From: Cacajao melanocephalus
Lineage: Eukaryota > Chordata > Mammalia > Primates > Pitheciidae
Assembly (NCBI GenBank): GCA_963573385.1
Contig: CAUYLG010075535.1
Location: 18,660-82,659, forward strand
Reading direction: 5' to 3'
DNA: 64,000 nt
A model generated the notes under the pieces. That model made no database searches. It was given only the letters and a program-made list of their open reading frames with translations, and was not told where the DNA came from. How positions within the stretch are numbered: the stretch's first letter is position 1; every line of letters starts with the position of its first letter. Shown piece after piece: positions 48,141 to 61,949 of this stretch. The translations under genes and the position numbers were made by a program.

Positions 48141-49034
48141 CCACTAGAGCAATAGGGGTGTCATGTAGCAACCTCTGTGCAGCTTCCTATAGCTCTTCAC
48201 TGGTTGTATTCTCAGATAATCTTTCACTGCAAATTCACTTTTTAAAGAAGACAAAATTTCACAGTAAAACCTCTCACAGGTCAATGCAAGAAACTTGTTT
48301 CACAAAAGGCATTTTTTTCTGGCTCATTTAATTCTTGAAGCACAGAGCCAGCAATGTGCTCTGCCTCATTTACTCTGTCTGTACAATGGGAATTACACCA
48401 GCTCTCACTAAATTGTCTGTTAGTGATATTAAAAGCATGAATAAAGATAATAAATTCTATGTCACCTCTCAAACCTCTCTGTCACAGATTTCCTATAAAT
48501 AATAATATGAGTATGTATTTCTGCTACAGCATTAGCATCAAAGAGAAAACGGACAAATCAGATTGTCAGTTCATGATTCAGTATCCTCATGAGAAAAGCT
48601 TGTGCATGTCAGACAAGTGCCTCGCAAGTTGACATTTATGTTTTGGGCCAGTTGAGATACATTTACTTTTACCTTAAACTGAAATGTATACTTGGAAATT
48701 AATTTGATCCACTAGTGTAAAAGTCTTTCTGTGGCTAGCCTTCTTGTGGGGGAAAAAGCTTGACAGCTTTGATAGATTCAATAATTCATTCCGGATGAAA
48801 CTAGTTTTATGTGCTCAAACTGAAACTTCTTAAATACTCCTCTGCTTGACTTAACTAATTTTATGTAGCTTCATTTACTTCCATGGAATAGTTTAAGTAC
48901 CAGGGGAATTGGATTCATGGTCTGTTTCACAATAAGAAAATGTGCTTAGTTGGGGAAAAAGTCTTTAAAGACATTTCCAGTACCAGAGTATTAAATTATT
49001 GCTTTTCTAACAAATGGGTGAACTTATTCAAGTA
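48141..49034. other. Unique sequence, possible conserved patch
   Basis: The stretch 48350-48460 weakly resembles a sense MIR. The stretch 48640-48900 has no repeat and holds TALE-homeodomain-like words (TTGACAGCTTTGATAGATT). No gene recognised. Confidence 0.4.
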
Positions 49035-49345
49035 AGACTTAATTATTCATTGATACATTCAAAAACATATATATTGAGTGCTTATTATGGTGTAGAAACT
49101 GTTGGACACTGAGACATAACAATGAACAAAAACAGATTTCTCTTGCTCAATAGACATACAAGGGCTTCCAAGGGGACATAAACATTTATCACATAATTAC
49201 ACAAAAGAGAAGTTTGTCATAGGAGGGAGTAAAGGGTGAGATGGATGTAAGTGAGGTCAGAGAAAGCTTCCAAAAGGGATCAACAACTCAGCTGAGATTG
49301 GAGGGGTGAGCAGTTTGTAACTAAGGCAAGGAGGGAAAGAATGTG
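49035..49345 (-). mobile_element. L2 LINE 3' end, antisense
   Basis: The pieces 'catatatattgagtgcttattatgg', 'cactgagacataacaatgaac', 'ttcttgctcaatagacatac'-like text, 'acataaacatttatcacataat' and 'ggtcagagaaagcttccaaaag' follow reversed L2 from its terminus. Confidence 0.75.
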
Positions 49346-49554
49346 TACGTATGTCAGTGGAAACATGATGACCAAGGACATACAGGCCAGTTCTAAAGAA
49401 GCATCAAGAGCAACTCTGCTGATGCATGTTATCCAAGCCAGTCTTGAGGCTTGCATTAAGTATCCAGGTCCTTGATCATGGGGCAGTTGTGTTTACTGGA
49501 CAAAGTACTTTAGGAGGAGTAGAGAAAGCCCTGGAAAAGTTGCTCTAATCCCCA
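49346..49554. other. Unique sequence
   Basis: Possibly a further, more decayed part of the antisense L2. Not supported well enough to extend it. Confidence 0.3.
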
Positions 49555-49710
49555 GGGTTCTAAGTCATCACACTTGCAAAGGGAGGTTAATAAAGTATAC
49601 TGCCTGAGGTCATAGGAAGATTAAATGAGATCAAGTATGTGCAGAGTTTTATAAACTGAGAAGTACTATACAAAGCTGAGGGATTATAAACGATTATAAT
49701 GACTAATACC
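49555..49710 (+). mobile_element. MIR SINE fragment
   Basis: The pieces 'aggttaataaagtatactgcctg', 'aggaagattaaatgagatcaag' and 'gagaagtactatacaaagctgag' match the 3' half of a sense MIR. Confidence 0.7.
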
Positions 49711-51394
49711 TTCAGTATATAAACTACTTTCTAGCAAAAAAAAAAAATGGGTATTGTTAAGGAGATGCTGATCTGTTGTACAGACAGGTATAGTATTTTT
49801 TCATGATGCCATACCAAGTAGGATAGAGGCCAGGTCCTACCAGCTTGCTGTGTCTTGCATGACCAGGCATTCTCTGTTTTAAGGCCTTCAAGGGGATGTG
49901 CCTTACCTAAAACCCTGGCTCCCATACTAAGTGGCTTTGTAACATCAGCCCAGCCTTTGTAGTCTACCATCTGAAGATCAGAGGTTAGCTTCTGCCTAAT
50001 GCTGCAGAGGTAACCACAGAAATTTTCTGAAGCTTCTCATCTGTAAGTTTTTGGACTAAGTGCAAAATTTTATTATTGTTATCCTCACTCAGAGTCTCTC
50101 CATTATAGATCATCCCCAGGTCATGGTAGTACCCAAGGGAAATTATACTGTGGAAGAATGTTTTAACAAAGTTATAGTGTGGTTACAAAATCAATATCAA
50201 GGAAATCCTGGACTAATTAATATAACTAAGGATGGAAAATTTCAAGAAGTATAGTAGATGGCAGGTAGGAGAAAGGAAAAGTTGATACATCCAAAGAACA
50301 GCAAGTGGCTTGAAGAGTTTTAGAAGGGGACACTCACCCTGATCAGGAAATCAGCAAATTATGGCTGATAGTTGTATTAGCTCAATCTAAATAACGTGGA
50401 CAGATCATTTGGCAAAAGCGGATACTCAAAGTGACACAGAGAGCTAGACATTCTTCTTTTCAGAAAGAACGCATTTCTGCCCTTGTTTATTTTCTCTAGG
50501 GGCTGCATTTTTGCCCTTGAGAAGTCGGGTTTTTTAGGAATCAGAGTGGCAAGTTTAACTCTTACAGAAATTCCAGCCACAAGAGAAGGAGTCCCTTACC
50601 CCCATCCCCCATCCCCTTGCTTGACATCCTGTTTCTGGGAGAGCCCAGTGTGGATTAGAGTTAGGGCAGCACTTTCAGTGCTGGATATTCAACTCTGCCT
50701 CCCAGAAGAGTTTCTTCTGTTCTAAGGAGACAGCCAGCATCACTCCACAGTGGCCCAGGAGGAGTCAGAATGAATAACAGACTGATCTATGGCCATGATT
50801 AGGCATCCAAGAAATTAGGTGGGTGTCTCTGCTTGTTCTGAATGGATGGAAGAAAGAAGTGTGGGGTTACCTTTCCTTGGCACAGCCTTAAGTTATGTAG
50901 TCATGCACAGTTGCATTCCAACATAATTTTAGCTCAATGGTGATTCCAAGGCAGAGTCAACTTTGTCTTTCAGTCCTGGGTTGAAGAGGACTGAATGGGT
51001 AATGCAATTTTCCCACCAAGAATGGCCAACTACAAGTGAGTGTATGTTCATGTATTGTGTGTGTGTATGTGTAAACCTCACCCTCAGGTGTCACTATCTT
51101 TGTTGGAGAGCCACCATTTCGGATGGCATTTTATTATTCAGGTATCTATAATCTGGTTTTTCATTATAGCCTAAGTGAATCTCCAAGCTATTCTTCCTCA
51201 AATTCTGGAACTTCTTAGGTGTAGCAGCAATATGATGAAGCTAGAACTTTGCTCCACATAGAAAAATTTTGACTACTCCAAAGTGTAGGAAAGTTTTTCC
51301 TTCCTGTGAGCAGAAAACCTTTGAGTGGTACTTCCTAAAGTGGTATCTTTCATGAACATCCTATTACCTTTCCTTTATTCCTTTCTGTTCACTT
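49711..51394. other. Unique sequence with one protein-like frame
   Basis: The plus-strand frame 50060-50254 encodes 64 residues. After residue 18 it reads like an ordinary soluble protein fragment (with VVPKGNYTVEE and LINITKDGKF), without low complexity. A possible acceptor, TATCCTCACTCAG, ends at 50092. I do not recognise the family. It could be a decayed pseudogene or retroelement piece. The rest shows no repeat. Confidence 0.3.
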
Positions 51395-52275
51395 CTTGTG
51401 TTTAATTTGGGGAATCATCCTGCAACTTTCTGTGTTACTCAGGCTGGAAAGCTTGACGTATTCCTCATTTCCGTTTTTTATTAGTCCTTATATTCAATGA
51501 GTTTGTGATTTCTATCAATTGTATACTCCAAATGACTTTCCTGTCTCTCCCTTTCTTCCAGTTACTATGCCCAATGCCTTAGTTTGGGCTCTATTAATCT
51601 CTTTCTGAACTCTGGCCTTTTAACAGGCTCCCTGGTTCTGATCTTTCACCTTTCCAGTCCCTCCTTTACGCTTTCCCCAGATTTATCTTTGAAAAGCAGA
51701 GTTTTGATCATGTTGCTATTGTAAAAACTATTCGATAAGTCTGAATGTTCACATACATGACATAAAGACAAAAATTCTTCAAGGCTTTCATTAATCTGAC
51801 TCCTTCAACTTTGAAATACATCTCCTCTTCCATACAGCTTAAAGAACAACCAGAGAAGTTTATTTGCCATTATCCATGTATTCTCACTTTTTTCCCCACA
51901 CTTTTGGTTTTTTCTTACTGTTCCTTTGGCCCAGAATATTATTGCAAGTCCATCACAACTCCCTGTTAGTACTATAGAAAATAGATTCTCATGCTTCAAA
52001 TTCCAACCCAAATGACAACAGCAATGCGAAACTTTCCCTAATATTCTCACTTCTCACTTCTAATTAATTGCTTCTTCCTTTGATCCCCACAGCATTTTCC
52101 CTGTACATCTATTTTACACTTATTTAATTATACTTAATTGTTTAAACAGGTTCTCAATTATATTAAAAGCTTTGTCATGGCCCAGGGTATCTTCTACTTA
52201 GTTTTGTATTCTCTAAGAAGCATCTACAGCATATCAAATACTCAATTAGTGTTGAAGACTTAGAGAATGAGGAGG
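51395..52275 (+). mobile_element. L2 LINE 3' half, long copy
   Basis: The pieces 'actcaggctggaaagcttgacg', 'ttaacaggctccctggttctg', 'ctttcattaatctgactccttc', 'cctttggcccagaatattattg', 'ctaatattctcacttctcac' and 'ctgtacatctattttacacttattt' follow L2 in order through the end of the frame and into the 3'UTR. Stops and indels break the frame. Confidence 0.82.
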
Positions 52276-52456
52276 AAAAGTTTAATAATGGGTAAATAAT
52301 AAAAACAATCCAAAAATTCAAGAGTTTTCAAAAGGGATTAAAATTCCTAATTTTAAAAACTTTTAGAAGATTAGAAATCAAATAATGTTTTTACATCTTA
52401 GAAGACTAAATCAAGCAGCTAACAAAATTATTGAATTTAAAGACTTATTAGAATTT

Positions 52457-52757
52457 GGCTCGGCACAGTAGCTCATGCCTGTAATTTCAGTACTTTGGAA
52501 GACCAAGGTGAGCTGATCACCTGAGGTCAGGAGTTCCAGATCAGCCTGGCCAACATGGTGAAACCCCGTCTCTCTACTAAAAATATAAAAATTAGCTGGG
52601 CACGGTGACGGATACGTATAGTACTAGCTACTTGGGAGGCTGACGCACTAGAATCACTTGAACTCTGGAGGTGGAGGTTGCAGTGAGCCGAGATTGCCTC
52701 ACTGTACTCCAGCCTGGGTGACAGGGCAAAACTTTGTCTCAAAAAAGAAAAACAAAC
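52457..52757 (+). mobile_element. Alu SINE, sense
   Basis: GGCTCGGCACAGTAGCTCA, both monomers, CTCTCTACTAAAAATATAAAAATTAG and GGGCAAAACTTTGTCTC with an impure A tail ending in AAACAAACCCCCCC. A possible short duplication TTAGAATTT (52448-52456) and TTAAAATTT follows the tail. An unusual C-run ends the tail. Confidence 0.93.
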
Positions 52758-53384
52758 CCCCCCAAATTAAAATTTAAAATGATAATCCAGGATAAAAAAA
52801 CTATTCCACCCCTTCAGAATCTCAGAAAGATTATGTACAAGGTACAGAAGAAAAAGAAAGAACAAGACATGAGCCTCACAGCAAAAGGGAGTCACTTAAA
52901 GTCTGTATAGTTAATTCTGCACACACCCTGTTTCCAACACTCCTGAAGCCCTTGCTAATGCTTTCAAATAAAGGAGCCCAAGAGATCTAAAAGCTGGAGA
53001 AATGGAAAGGCCCTAATTTCTGACATTTGAGGCAGCATCACAAAAATTTCCCATCCTCATCACTCTTCAGTAAAGTCCATCAGACTAAAAGCTCTGCTCT
53101 TGTAAGAAGAGTTGCCAAATGGCTTTTTATTGTCACATTGCTAAAAATAGACAACTAAGGGTGGCCTGAAAATGAGAAAAATACGAAGTATGGAAGAGGG
53201 CAGGATAAACAAAGTGAAAAACTGTCTCTAAATAAAACAAAGGGAATTTAGTGGAGAAAATTAACACGCAAGAAGGGGTTTCCCTTTATTCTCAAGAATA
53301 AAACCAAGATGTCTTCTTTTGTTAATACTATTAAGACGTGTTTTTGAGGACCCAGCCAAAACAATAAGCAATGCATTTATTGAT
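52758..53384. other. Unique sequence, nothing recognised
   Basis: No repeat or exon recognised. Confidence 0.4.
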
Positions 53385-53825
53385 TTACATCCCTACCAAC
53401 AGTGTACAAGAGCACAAGAGCTCTGTTTTCTCCACATCTTCACCAACCCTTGCTTTTTCATCTTTTTGGTAGTAGCTATTTTAACAGGTATGAGGTGAGT
53501 TTTATTGTGGTTTTAATTTGCCTGTCTATGATGATTAGAGATATTGATCATTTTTAATACGTCTGTTGGCCATTGGTATATCTTTTTCCCAGAAATGTTT
53601 GAGTTCTTTATCCATTTTGAATAAGGTTATTCATGTTCTTGTTATTGAGTAGTTTGAGTTCTTCATGTATTTTTTTATATTAGTGTCTTATCCAATGTAT
53701 GATTTGCAAATATTTTCTCCCAATCTGTGGGTTGTCTCCTCTTCATTCTTTTTGTTTTGTTTTGTTTTTTGCCATGCAGACGCTTTATACTTTCAGGCAA
53801 CTCCATTTGTCAAGGCATTTATTGA
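53385..53825 (-). mobile_element. L1 ORF2 end/3' region, antisense
   Basis: The pieces 'atttacatccctaccaacagtg', 'cttcaccaacccttgctttttc', 'taacaggtatgaggtgag', 'tctgttggccattggtatatc', 'ttatccattttgaataaggtta' and 'gccatgcagacgctttatac' are the reversed L1 ORF2 region of intermediate age. Broken frames. Confidence 0.85.
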
Positions 53826-53926
53826 AATAATGGGTAAAAATTAAACTTATTATAGATTATATTATTTATAAATATAAAATAAAGTATTTAACAAAAGGAA
53901 AATTTAAAACTAGAATAAGAGTATTA
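53826..53926. other. A/T-rich spacer
   Basis: Short AT-rich stretch between the L1 fragment and the MST LTR. Nothing recognised. Confidence 0.4.
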
Positions 53927-53931
53927 AGTGC

Positions 53932-54294
53932 TGCTATGGTTTGAATGTTCCCTCCAAAACTTATGTTGAAACTTAATTCAAATTGTAATATTATTAAAAA
54001 GTGGGGTCTTTAAGAGGTAATTAGGTCAGTGGATTAGTGCCATTATTGTAGAATTGGGTTAGTTATCCTGGGAGTGGGCTCATAAAAGAATACATGTGGC
54101 CCACTTTTCTGTCTCTATTTCTCTTTCTCATTTGCACTTCTGCGATGTTATCACACAGCATGAAGACCCTCACCAGATGCTGGCACCATGCTTTTGGACT
54201 TCCCAGCCCCCAGAACTGTCAGAAATAAGGCTTTGCTTTTTATAAATTACCTAGTCTGATATTTTGTTATAGCAACATAAAATAGACTAAGACA
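53932..54294 (+). mobile_element. Solo MST-type LTR (ERVL-MaLR)
   Basis: Starts TGCTATGGTTTGAATGTTCC and continues with 'gtggggtctttaagaggtaatt', 'gaagaccctcaccagatgctg', 'cttggacttcccagccccc'-like text and 'gttatagcaacataaaatag', ending GACTAAGACA. The TG/CA ends and a 5-bp near-duplication AGTGC (53927-53931) and GGTGC (54295-54299) support a complete LTR of 363 bp left by internal recombination. No internal retroviral sequence remains. Confidence 0.92.
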
Positions 54295-54419
54295 GGTGCC
54301 TACGTGGAAAATAAATATACACAGAACAGTATTCATTAAGACTTTTTCATATGCCAAGAACTTTTCTACAAGTTTTATATGCATTACTTATGCCAGAATG
54401 TTCTAGTTTAAAAACATAG

Positions 54420-54960
54420 TTTGAGAAAGCACCCTAATTTGTAATAGCAAGCAAAAACATGAACTACTATGGAATAAACTTTAAAAATATGCACAAGATT
54501 TGAAGAAAATTAAAAAACCTTATTGCAATGGGTACCTTCATGGGTCAACTTAGGTAATAGATATATGTCCCATCATTTATGCTTCTCTGGTGAACTCTGA
54601 CTAGCAAATCTTACTAGGACATTTTAATAAATGAAGATATATACTTCTATATACCTGAATGGAAAAATGAAATTTTACAAAGCTATTACTATTTCCAATA
54701 CAATGGGTATGACTTAACTGTTAGTGATATCTTGATGTGGTGGTTCTGAGGATAAAATTATTATAAATCCATATTTAAAAATCAGTAAGAATATCAAGGA
54801 TTGTTTTTTAAAAGATTGCTATTGATCATGATTACCTTATCAGATATAAAAACTGACTATAAAACTACTGTAATGGAAAACATGTTATTTTGGTGTAAAA
54901 TATGAATGATAGAAAAATGGAGAAGAATGAATGAACTTTTTACATAAACAAAAAATATTA
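54420..54960 (+). mobile_element. Ancient L1 ORF2 remnant
   Basis: The pieces 'ggaataaactttaaaaatatg', 'atttgaagaaaattaaaaaacc' and 'ctataaaactactgtaatggaaaac' match L1 ORF2 in order but with much decay and gaps. No open frame. Confidence 0.5.
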
Positions 54961-55665
54961 TGTATCTTGTTCACATAGGCACTTTCAGGTCTTTATCTCA
55001 TTTTAATAATGAATGAACAGATAAGCATGGAAATCAAGGCTGGCATCCACAAGATGTTAACTTATGGGGAAGAAATGAAGGGACTGATTACTCAACAAAG
55101 GAGACCAAGGGTAGTTTTTCACTCTTTGTGTGTGTCAGGGTGGGGGGGGACATTTTCTAAATCAAGTTACATGTACATTTCAGAATTTATATCAAAAAAT
55201 TCAGTGGGCTGGAAACACTTAACCAGGACTCCTGCTAAACTCAAGTGGTCCCATATATATAGAAAAGGGCATTAAAGGTTTCTACGGCCCCATTCCAAGA
55301 GAAAAAGAATCAATATACTCAACAAATTCACACAAAGACCTCTTATGAACCTTTATGGAAATCATTACTAGTCTATCACACAAACAAAAACAGAAACATG
55401 CACAGAAAAGGAAATAATTGAACCCTGGCCAAAAATTGGAGTTTAAAGAAATCTGTTCAAATTCACAGACAATAGTAAGTAAAGTGGGAGGAGAGGAGAA
55501 AAATGAAAGAGATTCCTAGAAGTATGCAGCCAGTGGTGTGTGCACTGAGGATTCCCCTTCATCAGTGAGCAAGGAGCCTGGGATGAGGGGCAGAAGTAAT
55601 GCCAGGACCCAACACCTTGCAAGACCTTGCAAGGGAGGGTTTCTCAGGTCTAGGTTCAACTACCC
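54961..55665. other. Unique sequence
   Basis: An 88-codon plus-strand frame (55009-55275) has no recognised family. It carries a run of eight G at 55142-55149. No repeat identified. Confidence 0.4.
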
Positions 55666-55941
<276 letters not shown>

Positions 55942-57349
55942 CTGGTCTCAACTACTCTTAAGCTGACCTGTGGAGGAGGGGCTGTGGATTCAGTTGCATC
56001 CACCAGACACAAACAAATTGATTGCAGGGCTCTTAACCCACCTCTGACCCTCACCAAAATGAAGATGTGAAGCAGGGCAAGACAAGGGAATCCATTTTGC
56101 TAGCAGCAAATAAGAATCTCGACACGGAACCCAGAATAAAGCAAGATGGGGAGCAGCTCCCAGTGGCCACTGTGGAGAGATAAGCTACCCAAAGAGGTGT
56201 CTCGGTTTGTGGGCCTCCTGGGTGTTACTGCTGTTGTTTGGGTGGCACTGGAGCGGGGGAATGCTGGCACCTTGTCTAAGGTGAGTCAGCATTGCCATAA
56301 ATAGGGAGAAGGCAGCAGCAGGAGTCTGTGTGGATCTAAGGAAGAAGCCCAGGCATCTCTCTTCTGTATCTCACAGAGAAGCAAGATAAAGAGAGAAGCC
56401 CAAGACCTAGCATTGGAAAGTCAGGACTACCCATCCAGTTCAGTTAGTGACAACATTAGGCTAACTCCTACATTAGACTCCAGAAAACTATAGGGGACTT
56501 ATAGCAAAGAAAAGGTAATGAGTCAGGAGATGAAGGATGAGATAAAGTAGGCAGCTCTTAGATTTTCCATAGACAGAGTTGTAAGGGAAGAATGGGAGTG
56601 ATTAAACACCTTAGGGTTTTTCTGTTTGTTTTTCCATTCCCTGCATTCAAAATTTATTTACTCATAGATATCATTCACTTGAATCAGGTTAGTGCATTCA
56701 TGCAGTCAGGTCCCATGTAAACCTCATGTAAACTGGTATGAACTTGAGACTTGCAGCTGTAGACAGCTTCGCAGGTTCATCTCTTCAAGAGCATAGGAAT
56801 GAAAATAAAAGGGCCATGAAAAGCCCTTTGGCAAACTCAGTACTCATGTAGGGGCTGGTGCTGCTAGGCTGAAGTCCAAGATGGTCCTGACTCCTGAAAA
56901 CATATTCTCTCAATGTCATGCAAACTGTTTCTCATAATCCTTTCTATATCGACTTCTACACAAGCACAAAGGGAAAACTGAAGTTTAGAGGAGGATTTTT
57001 CTCAGTTTTTAAGTCACTTTCTTTTCCCAGTAACACTGGAAAACAGACCATCATGAATGAATACTCAGTATAATCTACCTGTTGTTTTGTTTGTCTTTTA
57101 GGATTTATCCAGAATTTGATTTTAAATCAAACCCAAAACTGACAGCTAGCAAACTACTTTACTTCAAGAAGTTGTTCTTTATAATAACTTAATGAGTATT
57201 TCTGAAACATATCAAGTATTACTCACCATTTTCTTCTATTGTCTATTAGTAGAATACACTGTTTTCAAGTTCTGTTGACAATTCACGTTCATTTAGTTTA
57301 ATATTACATGTGCTGAAGTGTTGTAATATTGTTCTTTTGTTTGCCTATG
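55942..57349. other. Unique sequence, possible regulatory patch
   Basis: The stretch 56100-56340 is GC-richer. It has AAG followed by GTGAGT at 56281, a good donor match that overlaps TGAGTCAGCA, an AP-1/MARE-type motif. No acceptor partner or frame identifies an exon. Otherwise nothing recognised. Confidence 0.4.
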
Positions 57350-57369
57350 ATTTTTTTTTTTTTTTTTTG
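57350..57369. repeat. Poly-T tract
   Basis: About 19 consecutive T, no SINE body attached. Confidence 0.85.
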
Positions 57370-57619
57370 CCTTGGGTAATGTTAGACAATTTTCAACTCT
57401 ATAGCTGTAAGGGTATTTTTATACAGGCTCAAAAAGATGGATCACTCTGCAGCTAACTAGAATGGTTTGCAAATAGTCTCTTAAGTAATCAGTCTGGATT
57501 GTGTGATCGATCAGTAGGGACAGAAAGAGTTTTATCAAGATGACGGGCTGTGGCTGACCAGCCAGTCTGTGCAGCTGTTCAGAGATGTGTTTATTAAGCA
57601 CATATCAGTGAACTCAGAA

Positions 57620-57745
57620 TATAAGGGCTGGAAAAGTCCTTGGATACTGTGTACTCTTCGTTTCACAGATACAAACCCAAGACCTAGGAAGGGAAAGCAA
57701 TGTTTTCAGAACGCACAGTGAAGTTAGAGAAAGAGCCAGACAGAA
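57620..57745 (-). mobile_element. MIR-related SINE fragment, antisense
   Basis: 'gggctggaaaagtccttgg', 'cgtttcacagatacaaaccc' and 'cctaggaagggaaagcaatg' resemble the reversed MIR/MIR3 core. Weak. Confidence 0.5.
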
Positions 57746-57754
57746 CAAACTCTG

Positions 57755-57880
57755 TCTCTGGGAGAAGATATTTGTGGCACATATAACTGACAAAGGATTT
57801 TTATCTATCATATATTAAGAACTCTTGGAAGTCAATAAGAAAAAACAAAGTAATTAAAAATGGGACAAAGATACTATAAT
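57755..57880 (+). mobile_element. Old L1 ORF2 fragment, first part
   Basis: 'ctgggagaagatatttgtggc', 'aactgacaaaggatttttatc' and 'aagaactcttggaagtcaataag' match L1 ORF2. The copy appears to resume at 58320. Confidence 0.8.
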
Positions 57881-58319
57881 AATATGACATGTTGCTACTT
57901 ATTAAAGAAATATGGTTAGAGTCGCTTAAGTGAATATGGGCTGATTTTCCTCTCATAATCAGAGGTTGGGAGGGAGGCCATCTAGGGTCAGCACAGCCAT
58001 CTGAGGAAGTCCTCAAGGGCTTGGCTTCTTTCCTGTTCAACAGGCTTTCTCTTCACCTAGGATAGCCTTCTTCCCCTTCTCCAGTTATTGGGTCTGTGCC
58101 CCAGAAATAAACAGAAGTGATGTGCCAGGGACAAAAATAAAATATCTGCCTTTTAAAAATTCACTTGGAGGCCCCAGTGACTCCCACTTTCCATTTTCCA
58201 GAGCTAGGTTACACAGCCCTCCTCCAGACTCGAGAGAAGGGGGAAAATAAGTTTACCTGGGCATACTGGGATCTCAAATAAAATGAGAATCTGTTGATAA
58301 AGAATTGAAGGAGGGATAG
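57881..58319. other. Sequence separating two L1 parts
   Basis: About 440 bp, GC-richer than the L1 around it, so probably an unrecognised insertion into the L1 or an unaligned part. No family named. Confidence 0.35.
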
Positions 58320-58800
58320 GGAGAGACAATTAGCAATGCCTGCCAAAGAGAACATGAGGCAATACACAGAAGAGGGAAACATAATGGCTAATACGGTTAT
58401 GAAAAGTTACCCTGTCTCACTAACAATAAATAAAATAAAAATAAATAAAATAATAAAATAGCATCTCATACTCAATCAGAAAGATAATCTCTTCGTTCAC
58501 AAAAGTAAGGGTAAAGGAAATCTTTCATGCACTAAAATCAAAGCATAAATTTATATACTTGCTTTGGAGGATAATATGAAAATACGTGTAAATTTACCAT
58601 GAACCAAAAATGATACTTCTAGGTGCATGTTTGAGAGAAATTCTCCTCTATGTGTTTAAGGAGACAGGTAGAGGTGTTCTTTTGACTATACTGAAGAAAT
58701 ACTGGCAAGAACTAAGTTCCCTCCATAGGGCATGCATAACTACACTGATACATTCTTGCAATAAACAGACTACATCTGTTGATCTCAACATAGACTGACT
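58320..58800 (+). mobile_element. Old L1 ORF2 fragment, second part
   Basis: 'gttaccctgtctcactaac', 'tagcatctcatactcaatcag', 'gtaaatttaccatgaacc', 'gatacttctaggtgcatg' and 'gagagaaattctcctctatg' follow L1 ORF2 downstream of the first part. An A-rich TAAAATAAA tract at 58424-58461 has expanded inside it. Confidence 0.75.
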
Positions 58801-59117
58801 CCCGGACTTACACTCCATAGTTCTTCTGACCCTGACTCCTACATCTTTGCCACTACTCAGGTGTGAAATATTTTGGGCCTTTTCACCAAGTTCTACAAAA
58901 GTATCTTCCCATTAGGGTTTCTGTGAGTATGCATGGTTTGCTGAAGAGTTGGTGGGAGATATGAAGAAGTCAAACTGGAAGCCTTTGCTTCCAATTTGTA
59001 CATGCCCTTCTCATCACTCTCCTTGCTTTTTTGGTATCTCCAGGATTGCCCCACCCCAAGCTCCAAAATCTTTGGTCTGTATGCAGAACTTCCTCACAAC
59101 TCCATACTCAATCCCTA
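58801..59117. other. Unique sequence, nothing recognised
   Basis: No repeat or exon recognised. Confidence 0.4.
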
Positions 59118-59171
59118 ATGCACATGCATGTGCACACATGTGCACGTGCGTGCGCACACACACACACACAT
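59118..59171. repeat. 54-bp alternating purine-pyrimidine tract
   Basis: Every base from 59118 to 59171 alternates purine and pyrimidine, with CACATG, CACGTGCGTGCGC and a (CA)n end. This is a strong Z-DNA-prone sequence. Small frames on both strands over it are Cys/His/Val artefacts. Confidence 0.95.
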
Positions 59172-61012
<1,841 letters not shown>

Positions 61013-61245
61013 CCAGTGCTGTCTGGCAGAACTTTCTGTAATGACAGAAATATTCTGTATGTGTTCTGTTCACTATGGTAGCCCATAGAAACACGTGGCT
61101 ATTGAGCACTGGAAATGTGGCTAGTGTGACTGAGGAACTGTATTTTTAAGTATTTTAGTTTCATTTTGTTGATCTAAATTTAAATAGTCATATGTGGTTA
61201 AATAGCCACATGTGGTTAGTGATTACTCTACTGGACAGCATAGAT
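61013..61245 (+). mobile_element. MER5A (hAT-Charlie MITE)
   Basis: Starts CAGTGCTGTCTGGCAGAAC and continues 'agaaacacgtggctattgagcac', 'aatgtggctagtgtgactgagg', 'aatttaaatagtcatatgtgg' and ends near CTGGACAGCA. Complete at both termini apart from small changes. Confidence 0.93.
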
Positions 61246-61949
61246 CCAGACTACAAATATTTCTATAGTTGAACACTACATTTAGGTTTGTACTTCCTGT
61301 TAGTCCTAGGAAACAAAGAAGATGTCCTGAGTAAAATAAACTGGTCAAAGAGAGTGCCCTTGTTATTCAGGGAAGTGGTCTCTTGTTCATCTCTGATATC
61401 TAATAGAAATATATTTCAGAGACCTTCTCCATGCAGTGAAATAATTCCTTGCTGTGATGGTTTTATGGAGGACACAGAAATGTTTTTCATGTTGTCTTTT
61501 TTTTTTTTTAATGTAGACTCCTAATCATTGCTGCAGATATAATACTAAACCGAAAACAATAGTTGACATGCTTCTTAGAACCATTTGGCACTTTGCCATG
61601 CAGAGCCAATCACTTCTCTGATAAAGCAGAGAAATGTTGAAGGACTCTTCTTTCCTATTTCCCAGAACCCAGAGGCTTCTATCAACTTTAAAAATAAGGA
61701 AAGTATTTCCTAAATTAAACAGTATTTCCTAAATTAAATGAAAATAAAGGTCTCACAATGGCAAATGGGGGAGAAATAACACTAAACCATGTAAAAAGCA
61801 GATTCAGGAGTGATATATTCATGGGAAATTAAAATACATTGTTTGGTAATCTGACTTCTTAAATGAATGAAATGGAGAACAACTGGAGGAATAGGTAGAG
61901 ATAATGTAATTTTATCCTACACACATACACACAAAAACATCTATGAAAC
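61246..61949. other. Unique sequence with a 19-bp tandem repeat
   Basis: AGTATTTCCTAAATTAAA occurs at 61702-61719 and 61721-61738. No gene recognised. Confidence 0.4.
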
